Below are positions 53,518 through 60,499 of a stretch of 64,000 nucleotides of DNA, piece by piece. The position numbers and the translations under genes were made by a program. Location: assembly GCF_014698965.1 (NCBI RefSeq), contig NZ_JACXAE010000126.1:124001-188000 (forward strand), in the 5' to 3' direction. The stretch is from Iningainema tapete BLCC-T55 (GTDB taxonomy: Bacteria > Cyanobacteriota > Cyanobacteriia > Cyanobacteriales > Nostocaceae). Under the pieces are notes generated by a model, which worked only from the letters and a program-made list of their open reading frames with translations, searched no databases and had not been told where the DNA came from. How positions within the stretch are numbered: position 1 is the first letter of the stretch; each line of letters starts with the position of its first letter.

Positions 53518-55053
53518 ATGAAGATTAGTAACATCTACAGAAAAAATCAAATTTATCTAAACGTATTTATTTTCTTTTGTTCCTTATTTGCCTTAACTAA
53601 TAGTGGATTTGATAATTCTGAAGGATTATTCCACTATCAAGTTGCAGTGCAACTTATCAAGCATGGAAAGTTAGGTTTTGATACTTTACCAGAAGGTATC
53701 TTTCAACTAGCCCCAAACGGCAGAGCATATGCGGGGCATGAAATTGGTAATACACTTTTTCTACTACCAACAGCATTTATCAACGTACTAATAGAAAATT
53801 TTTTTTCTAAATTCGTCAGTACAGAAACTATAGAAAAGCTGCAACAATTTATCTTATCGTTTCAGGCTGGAGTATATTCTTCTGTCACAGCTACCACCTT
53901 ATTTGCCATCCTGAGAACAGGATTTTCAATCTCCACAATCCCCAGCTTTATCGTAACTCTATGTTTAACGCTGACAACCTACTTCTGGATTTATGCTCGC
54001 AACTTATTTGACGGAGTTTTGTGTAGTACACTGCTAACATTATCTTTCTTTTTCTTAATAAGGTATCGCCAAAAAAATAACCTGTGGTTGCTTTTTAGCT
54101 GTTTTATTTGCTTAGGCTTCGGATTAATTACTCGATTATCGATGATATTAGCTATTCTGGTTTCTTTTGTTTACTTGATTACCATTCGTCGTTCCTTAGC
54201 AGTAAAATTTAGGGAAATTACACTGACATTAATAACACTTTTACCATTTTTGATTTGGCAATGTTGGTACAACTATCTACGTACCGGAATCTTTTATAAA
54301 TCTCCTGTGCAAACAGCAGTTTACGCTGACAATAATGCATTAGATGGCAACATCGTAGTAGGAATAACAGGCTTGCTTCTCAGCCCTGGTAAAAGTTTGT
54401 TGATTTACGCTCCTTTACTAATTTTGTCTGTATTTCTCTTTAAGAAATTTTACAGAGAACACCACAAAGAAGCGATATACACAGCTGCACTTTTCATCCT
54501 CTGGTTATTACTTCACGCCAGGTTAAGAAGCTGGTATGGTGGATGGGGATGGGGTCCACGTCACTTCATTACTATCCTACCCATTATATTCCTACCCTTT
54601 GCAGTCAACATAGAGTATATCCTGAAAAAGATAACTTTAAAAATTTCCGCTATCCTTCTGAGCAGCTTTGGTTTTCTGCTCACACTGTCGGCAATTATAT
54701 CTAATTGGCACTTCCGGATGATGTATGCTAACCAACAAGGTCGGCTCACTGATAGTATATTTATCTGGGGTATATGGAATAGCCAATCAGTAGATATGCT
54801 TAAAGCTGCATTCAGCAATATCGTGCGCATACTTACCAATACACCAGTAACCACAACCTTAAATACCTATTCACAAGCAAACGTCTATGCCAGCAGTACT
54901 TTAAATATCTGGGTTAACTCTTTGATCTATGCTGGTATTCCTTGGTATGCAGCAATAACTTTAGCATTCCCTCCTGTGATCTTAATGTATTGGTCATTAC
55001 GAAATATCCTTCGCTGTGAAATCAACTTATTGCCAAAAGCTAAACATTGCTAA
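53518..55053 (+). CDS. GT-C-like integral membrane glycosyltransferase
   Basis: The 511-residue protein has about 10-12 hydrophobic helices. Early in the first external loop lies LTNSGFDNSEGLFHYQVA, with acidic residues at the position of the GT-C catalytic motif, followed by a soluble-looking loop with GKLGFDTLPEGIFQLAPNGR, and later WYGGWGWGPRHFITILPIIF. GT-C enzymes use polyprenyl-phosphate sugars as donors on the outer side of the membrane, which fits the UbiA/HAD/SMR genes upstream. No named family is recognised with certainty. Confidence 0.65.
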   Translation: MKISNIYRKNQIYLNVFIFFCSLFALTNSGFDNSEGLFHYQVAVQLIKHGKLGFDTLPEGIFQLAPNGRAYAGHEIGNTLFLLPTAFINVLIENFFSKFVSTETIEKLQQFILSFQAGVYSSVTATTLFAILRTGFSISTIPSFIVTLCLTLTTYFWIYARNLFDGVLCSTLLTLSFFFLIRYRQKNNLWLLFSCFICLGFGLITRLSMILAILVSFVYLITIRRSLAVKFREITLTLITLLPFLIWQCWYNYLRTGIFYKSPVQTAVYADNNALDGNIVVGITGLLLSPGKSLLIYAPLLILSVFLFKKFYREHHKEAIYTAALFILWLLLHARLRSWYGGWGWGPRHFITILPIIFLPFAVNIEYILKKITLKISAILLSSFGFLLTLSAIISNWHFRMMYANQQGRLTDSIFIWGIWNSQSVDMLKAAFSNIVRILTNTPVTTTLNTYSQANVYASSTLNIWVNSLIYAGIPWYAAITLAFPPVILMYWSLRNILRCEINLLPKAKHC

Positions 55054-55083
55054 TTTACAGTAGAAAAATTTAGGCAAAGACGC

Positions 55084-55113
55084 TGTAGAGACACGAAATT
55101 TCGCGTCTCTACA
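55084..55113. repeat. 30-bp TGTAGAGAC palindrome
   Basis: Ends TGTAGAGACACG and CGCGTCTCTACA around GAAATTTC, one mismatch. It lies between the convergent GT-C-like and epimerase genes. Confidence 0.9.
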
Positions 55114-55142
55114 TTTTTGCGTTTCTACGTGAGGCGCAAAAA

Positions 55143-56093
55143 TCAACAATACAAAGACTTAACCCAGTACCATTCCTGAGTTAACCCGTCTCGCAAAGAA
55201 ACTTGGGGCTGATAACCCAAAATCTTCCGCGCCTTAGATACATCAGCAGCAGTATGACGGGCGTCTCCCATTGCTTTTTCAACGTGGTTTCTTTTGATTG
55301 TGCGCCCAACAATTTCTTCCATCGTCTCTAAGACTTGTGATAAAACCACTCTGCTACCACCACCAATGTTAAAGATTTCTCCCACGGCTTGAGATTCTCT
55401 AGCTGCAGCTAAGTTAGCGGCGACAACATCACCTACAAATGTAAAGTCCCTTGTTTGCTCTCCATCGCCATAGATGGGAATTGCTTCATCTTGTAAAATC
55501 GATTTGAAAAATTTATGAAATGCCATGTCTGGGCGCTGTCTGGGACCATAAACGCTAAAATAGCGCAATGCGACAAAAGGGACGCCAAAGTTTTTGTGAT
55601 ACAGCCCACACAACCGCTCGGCTGCTAGCTTGGTAATACCGTAAGGTGAAACAGGCTGAGGGCAAATTTCCTCATTGGTAGGTAAGGTTTCGGCATCACC
55701 ATATACACTAGAGGTAGAGGCAAATACTAATCTTTTCAGGTTTTTAGCGTCCTTTGCCGCTTCTAGTAAAACTTGCGTCGCGTTAATGTTTCGTTCGGTA
55801 TAAGCACGAAAACTTTTACCCCAACTTGCTCTTACCCCAGCTTGTGCTGCTTGATGGTAAACTACGTCAACAGAATCTAACAGTGCCTGCCAGTCTAACA
55901 ACTGAATGTCTCCCTCAATTAATGTAAATTGAGGATGGTTGTGTAGGTGTGCAATATTTTTACGTTTTAAGCCAGTATCGTAGTAATCGTTGAATTCATC
56001 AATGCCGATGACTTCTTCTCCTTGTTTTAACAATGTGTCTACTAGGTTAGAACCAATGAACCCTGCGGCTCCTGTAACAATACTTTTAGTCAT
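55143..56093 (-). CDS. NAD-dependent nucleotide-sugar epimerase
   Basis: The 316-residue protein has the Rossmann motif TGAAGFIGSNLVDTLL, a DVVYHQAAQAGVRASWGKSF segment, FASTSSVYGDAE and the catalytic Tyr-Lys in SPYGITKLAAERLCGLY, then YFSVYGPRQRPDMAFHKFF and YGDGEQTRDFTFVGDVV. The whole pattern is that of UDP-glucuronate 4-epimerase or UDP-glucose/galactose-type epimerases. It supplies a nucleotide sugar for EPS or glycolipid, and it faces the GT-C-like gene convergently. Confidence 0.88.
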   Translation of the reverse strand: MTKSIVTGAAGFIGSNLVDTLLKQGEEVIGIDEFNDYYDTGLKRKNIAHLHNHPQFTLIEGDIQLLDWQALLDSVDVVYHQAAQAGVRASWGKSFRAYTERNINATQVLLEAAKDAKNLKRLVFASTSSVYGDAETLPTNEEICPQPVSPYGITKLAAERLCGLYHKNFGVPFVALRYFSVYGPRQRPDMAFHKFFKSILQDEAIPIYGDGEQTRDFTFVGDVVAANLAAARESQAVGEIFNIGGGSRVVLSQVLETMEEIVGRTIKRNHVEKAMGDARHTAADVSKARKILGYQPQVSLRDGLTQEWYWVKSLYC

Positions 56094-56438
56094 GATTCCT
56101 TTTTGTGGTTATTTTTATCAATCTCAATATTCAAAGGTTAATCCTTAGATCGTAGTAACCGCCATTACTTTGGAAATATTTTTTTGGAAAAACCATATTT
56201 ACCTGAAATTACTGATAGTACTGCTTTTTAGTGCAGATATTTGATCAATTTTAAGTATAAATATTTAAATTTAATAGTAAAAATGATACTCTAAATAATA
56301 GTAACCTTTGGGAATACTTGAGAGCGATCGCATATCATAGGAATCCGGTTTGATTCTTAAACTTACCACTTGCGTAAATATTGAAATTGGTGAAAAAATT
56401 GTAGCGCAAGCAGCCATCAAGAATGCTAGAGGTAATCA
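56094..56438. other. Divergent intergenic region, epimerase and purD
   Basis: About 345 bp, AT-rich, with one HIP1 site but no structure I can name. It must contain the promoters of both flanking genes. Confidence 0.5.
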
Positions 56439-57716
56439 GTGAAAGTTTTAATTGTCGGGAATGGAGGGCGAGAACACGCTATTGCTTGGAAATTGTTGCA
56501 ATCTAAGCAAATAGAAAAGGTTTTTTGTGCGCCGGGAAATGGGGGTACGGTTAGTTTGGAAAATTGCCAAAACCTGTCTAGTGAAGTGAATGACTTTGAA
56601 AGTATCAGTCAATTTGCACGAGCCGAAGCCATTAATCTCGTGGTTGTTGGACCAGAAGTGCCTTTAGCAAATGGTATTACAGATTACCTCCATGCACAAG
56701 GTGTGATGGTTTTTGGTCCCACCAGAGCGGGAGCGCAGATTGAGGCAAGTAAGGCTTGGGCAAAAGCTCTGATGCAAGAAGCAGGAATTCCCACAGCCAA
56801 AGCTGCGGTTTTTACGGATGTAGCAGCAGCAAAATCCTACGTAAAATCACAGGGTGCGCCAATTGTTGTTAAAGCCGATGGTTTAGCTGCAGGCAAGGGT
56901 GTAATAGTTGCTGAAACAGTGGAAAAAGCGCAGGCAGCAGTAGAGGCGATTTTTCAGGGGCAGTTTGGCAGTGCTGGAAAATTTGTCGTGATTGAAGAGT
57001 TTTTGACAGGGCAAGAGGTTTCTGTTTTAGCACTGTGTGATGGAATCACAATTCGTCCATTACTACCAGCCCAGGATCATAAGCGGATTGGAGAGGGCGA
57101 TACTGGAGAAAATACTGGTGGAATGGGTGCTTATGCCCCAGCACCCATTGCCACTCCTACATTGATGGCACAAGTTCAAACACAAGTTTTTGATCGCGCA
57201 GTTGCTACCCTTAGAGCTAAAGGCATTGATTATCGAGGCGTGCTGTACGCTGGTTTAATGATTAGTCCTGAAGGTGAGTTTAAGGTTTTGGAATTTAACT
57301 GTCGTTTTGGCGATCCAGAAACCCAGGTGATCTTACCACTGTTGGAAACACCTTTAGAAGAGTTGATGTTGGCATGCGTACAGCAACGTTTAGCCGAAAT
57401 GCCTCCCATTGCTTGGAAATCTGGGGCTGCTGCTACCGTTGTTGCTGCTTCTGGTGGTTATCCTGGTGTTTATGAAAAGTCCAAGGTGATTACTGGTATA
57501 GATTCGGCTCTGGCATTAGGTGCAGTTGTATTTCATGCTGGAACTAAGTTAGGACAACAATTGGTCACTGATGGCGGTCGAGTGTTAAATATTACTGGTG
57601 TAGGAGAAAATTTTGAGCAAGCTCTTGCCCAAGCATACGCTGCAGTAGAATGTATTCAGTTTGAAGGAATGTATTACCGACGAGATATTGGTCATCGGTT
57701 GAAGAAAATCGGTTAA
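56439..57716 (+). CDS. purD: Phosphoribosylamine-glycine ligase PurD
   Basis: The 425-residue product starts KVLIVGNGGREHAIAWKLLQ and has APGNGGT, VVGPEVPLANGITDYL, GARQ-type ATP-grasp parts IVVKADGLAAGKGVIVAETV, RIGEGDTGENTGGMGAYAPA and VLEFNCRFGDPETQVILPLL. It makes glycinamide ribonucleotide in purine synthesis. The start is GTG 56439 with an AGAGG ribosome-binding site seven bases upstream. nblS follows in the same direction after 310 bp. Confidence 0.95.
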   Translation: MKVLIVGNGGREHAIAWKLLQSKQIEKVFCAPGNGGTVSLENCQNLSSEVNDFESISQFARAEAINLVVVGPEVPLANGITDYLHAQGVMVFGPTRAGAQIEASKAWAKALMQEAGIPTAKAAVFTDVAAAKSYVKSQGAPIVVKADGLAAGKGVIVAETVEKAQAAVEAIFQGQFGSAGKFVVIEEFLTGQEVSVLALCDGITIRPLLPAQDHKRIGEGDTGENTGGMGAYAPAPIATPTLMAQVQTQVFDRAVATLRAKGIDYRGVLYAGLMISPEGEFKVLEFNCRFGDPETQVILPLLETPLEELMLACVQQRLAEMPPIAWKSGAAATVVAASGGYPGVYEKSKVITGIDSALALGAVVFHAGTKLGQQLVTDGGRVLNITGVGENFEQALAQAYAAVECIQFEGMYYRRDIGHRLKKIG

Positions 57717-58026
57717 GGGAATTCGGGAGAAATCCTCATGTAGGTTGGGTTGAGGAACGAAACCCAACAAAATCGACTAATTAATTAAGTTGGGTTTCGC
57801 CCTGCTCAACCCAACCTACGGGGCTTCGTATTAATAGCCCCACCCTTTGCTTGGTGTGGGCGGTCTTGCTCACATCTTTACCAGCGGCATCATTAGAAAA
57901 AATTTACCTAAATTATACTATATATAACTAGTATTTACTGGATTTTAAGTAAAGTTTTGTAAAACTTCAGAACAATAAAGTAATATTTAATCCAGATAAG
58001 TACCTTTATAACAACTTTTTATTAAG
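57717..58026. other. purD-nblS spacer with hairpin
   Basis: 310 bp holding the inverted repeat at 57740-57819 and then AT-rich DNA that should contain the nblS promoter. No further gene. Confidence 0.55.
57740..57819 (+). terminator. Long nested inverted repeat after purD
   Basis: Outer arms GTAGGTTGGGTTGAG and CTCAACCCAACCTAC (15 bp, perfect) and inner arms GAAACCCAAC and GTTGGGTTTC (10 bp) would form an 80-base hairpin 23 bases after the purD stop. The arms are a common cyanobacterial repeat; a terminator role is likely but a mobile origin is possible. Confidence 0.6.
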
Positions 58027-59958
58027 ATGCTGGCTCTATTCAAAACAATTCGAGAAGCGATCGCACATTGGTGGAGTGAGTTCACTCTCCAAACCAAGCT
58101 TTTGGCTGTTGCTACTTTAGTCGTATCGTTAGTAATGAGTGGATTGACATTCTGGGCAATCAATACGATTCAGCAAGATGCACGTCTCAATGATACCCGC
58201 TTTGGTCGAGATCTCGGACTATTGCTTGCTGCCAACGTTGCGCCGTTAATTGCTGATAAAAATCTCACTTCTGTTGCTCAATTCTCCCAACGGTTCTACA
58301 GTAGTACATCAAGCGTGCGCTACATGCTTTATGCTGATGAAACTGGGAAAATCTTTTTTGGTATTCCCTTTTGGGAACCAGAGGTAGAAACTTCCCTCAC
58401 CATTAAGCGACGGATACAACTGCCAGAAGATTACGCTGCTGATGTAGATAAACCAATGGTGCGACAACACCGCACACCAGATGGGGAAGTTACAGATGTT
58501 TTTGTTCCCCTAATAGTTGAAGGCAAAAACCTGGGTGTACTGGCGATAGGCATCAACCCCAACCCCGCTGCAGTCATCTCCACTAATTTCACTCGCGATA
58601 TCACCATTGCTGTTTTTATTACCATCTGGGTAATGGTGATTTTAGCAGGGGTAATTAATGCTTTAACAATCACCAAGCCGATTAAAGAACTACTAGCGGG
58701 AGTCAAACAAATTGCCGCAGGGAATTTCAAGCAAAGAATTGACTTACCTTTGGGAGGAGAACTAGGAGAGTTAATTCTGAACTTTAATGAAATGGCAGAG
58801 CGTTTAGAGCGTTATGCAGAACAAAATATTGAGGAACTTACAGCAGAAAAAGCCAAGCTGGAAACTTTGGTTTCCACCATTGCCGATGGTGCTGTCTTAA
58901 TAGATAACAATATGCAGGTGATTTTAGATAACCCTACAGCACGGCGAATTTTTGCTTGGGAAGGTGTTGATGTGGTGGGTAAGAATGTGTTGCATTACTT
59001 GCCCACAGCAGTACAAATGGAAATAACTCATCCCTTGTCAGAAATGGCAGCAGGCAAGTGTGAAAGCGCTGAATTTCGGATTACATTTAACCAACCCACC
59101 AAACGCACTATCCGTATTCTGTTAACTACAGTTCTCAACCAGCAACGCGAAAGTATCAAAGGTATTGCTATTACTGTACAGGATATCACTCGCGAGGTAG
59201 AACTCAACGAGGCAAAAAGCCAGTTTATCAGCAACGTTTCTCACGAATTGCGCACTCCTTTATTCAATATCAAATCCTTTATTGAAACTTTGCACGAGTA
59301 TGGCGAAGACTTAAGCTCGGCACAACGGCAGGAGTTTTTGGAAACTGTCAATTATGAAACTGATCGACTTACCCGCTTGGTTAATGATGTTTTGGATTTG
59401 TCAAAACTCGAATCTGGTCGCCGTTACAATTTAGATGGGGTAGATTTGGGGCAAGCCATTGAGCAGACGTTGCGTACTTATCAACTTAATGCTCGGGATA
59501 AAGGAATTGAATTATTACAGGAAGTAGCCTCTAAATTGCCGTTAGTAGTGGGTAATTATGATTTGTTGCTACAAGTATTGGCTAATTTAGTTGGTAATGC
59601 CCTCAAGTTCACCCAAGCTGGTGGCAAAGTAGCAATTCGTGCCTATCAACTAGATTTACAGCATTCGGGCGATCGCACACAACAAGTACGAATAGAAATT
59701 TCCGATACCGGAATTGGTGTTGCCCCAGAAGATCAACATGCGATTTTTGATCGCTTCTTCCGCGTAGAAAACCGAGTACACACCCTAGAAGGTACGGGTT
59801 TGGGACTATCAATTGTCAGAAATATCATCGAAAAGCATCGCAGTCAAGTCCACGTAGTCAGCGAAGTTGGCGTTGGTACAACTTTTTGGTTTGACTTAGC
59901 CGTATTTGAAGAACCATCCCTTGCCCACACTATTTCTCAGGCTCAGCTTGGAAATTAG
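58027..59958 (+). CDS. nblS: Sensor histidine kinase NblS/DspA (Hik33 type)
   Basis: The 643-residue kinase has a membrane helix near residues 25-50, an extracytoplasmic sensor part, a second helix near 197-217, a HAMP segment (ITKPIKELLAGVKQIAAGNF), a PAS domain from about 285 (LVSTIADGAVLIDNNMQVIL), the H box FISNVSHELRTPLFNIKSFI with phospho-acceptor H406, and the ATPase domain (VLANLVGNALKFTQAGGKVA; ISDTGIGVAPEDQHAIF; GTGLGLSIVR). This order and the H-box text match NblS, the cyanobacterial stress and high-light kinase acting with RpaB. purD upstream is a known neighbour in other cyanobacteria. Confidence 0.92.
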   Translation: MLALFKTIREAIAHWWSEFTLQTKLLAVATLVVSLVMSGLTFWAINTIQQDARLNDTRFGRDLGLLLAANVAPLIADKNLTSVAQFSQRFYSSTSSVRYMLYADETGKIFFGIPFWEPEVETSLTIKRRIQLPEDYAADVDKPMVRQHRTPDGEVTDVFVPLIVEGKNLGVLAIGINPNPAAVISTNFTRDITIAVFITIWVMVILAGVINALTITKPIKELLAGVKQIAAGNFKQRIDLPLGGELGELILNFNEMAERLERYAEQNIEELTAEKAKLETLVSTIADGAVLIDNNMQVILDNPTARRIFAWEGVDVVGKNVLHYLPTAVQMEITHPLSEMAAGKCESAEFRITFNQPTKRTIRILLTTVLNQQRESIKGIAITVQDITREVELNEAKSQFISNVSHELRTPLFNIKSFIETLHEYGEDLSSAQRQEFLETVNYETDRLTRLVNDVLDLSKLESGRRYNLDGVDLGQAIEQTLRTYQLNARDKGIELLQEVASKLPLVVGNYDLLLQVLANLVGNALKFTQAGGKVAIRAYQLDLQHSGDRTQQVRIEISDTGIGVAPEDQHAIFDRFFRVENRVHTLEGTGLGLSIVRNIIEKHRSQVHVVSEVGVGTTFWFDLAVFEEPSLAHTISQAQLGN

Positions 59959-59978
59959 GTAGAGACGTTACATGTAAG
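59959..59978. repeat. Half copy of the TGTAGAGACG palindrome
   Basis: Only the left half and centre (GTAGAGACGTTACATGTAA) remain, directly after the nblS stop codon; the right arm is lost and replaced by unrelated sequence. Confidence 0.7.
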
Positions 59979-59995
59979 TAACAAGGCATAAGTTT

Positions 59996-60051
59996 GTAGT
60001 AAGCGCTTAAGCGCTTAAAACCTTTGCCTTGAGCGCTTAAGCGCTCACTAC
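59996..60051. repeat. GTAGT...ACTAC inverted repeat with AGCGCTTAAGCGCT units
   Basis: Two AGCGCTTAAGCGCT palindromes lie between GTAGT and ACTAC ends. It lies between the convergent nblS and zinc-ribbon genes and could terminate both. Confidence 0.65.
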
Positions 60052-60085
60052 GAACGTAAACTAATTACATAAATATTCCTTTTTG

Positions 60086-60457
60086 TCAAGATGTAGCTAA
60101 AACAATTAACAAACACAGGAGTAACAAACCCAGTAGTAAGAGCAAAGCCTGATTGCGTTTTACCCAAGTGTGTAGATTTGCACTCCTGCTGCTGGCGTCA
60201 CGCTGTTGTTGCACCTCTAAATTGTGTTGTTCTAAATTCTGGTAGAGAGTGCATTCCTTAGCATAAGGACGTTTGGGAAAGTTGCAACTATCATCAGCGT
60301 CATAAGTGCAAGACTCACAGAGGTACTCCTGAGCGATCGCACGGTGTAAAGGGATGCCGGGATGTCCATAAGCTTTCAACTCTGTGCGACAATACGGACA
60401 GGTTACAGCTTGTGGGTTAACGTTTTGATGACAGCGAGGGCAGATTGCAGTGTCCAC
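60086..60457 (-). CDS. Zinc-ribbon membrane protein
   Basis: The 123-residue protein has two cysteine pairs in an N-terminal zinc ribbon (AICPRCHQNVNPQAVTCPYC), a second cysteine group (LCESCTYDADDSCNFP, ECTLYQ) and a C-terminal hydrophobic helix (QALLLLLGLLLLCLLIVLAT) that would anchor it in a membrane. The start is GTG. Function unknown; a small regulatory or assembly role is typical of such proteins. Confidence 0.75.
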   Translation of the reverse strand: MDTAICPRCHQNVNPQAVTCPYCRTELKAYGHPGIPLHRAIAQEYLCESCTYDADDSCNFPKRPYAKECTLYQNLEQHNLEVQQQRDASSRSANLHTWVKRNQALLLLLGLLLLCLLIVLATS

Positions 60458-60499
60458 AGCCAGTATAGTAAAAGATAATTATTACGATTTTAGCCGTTG

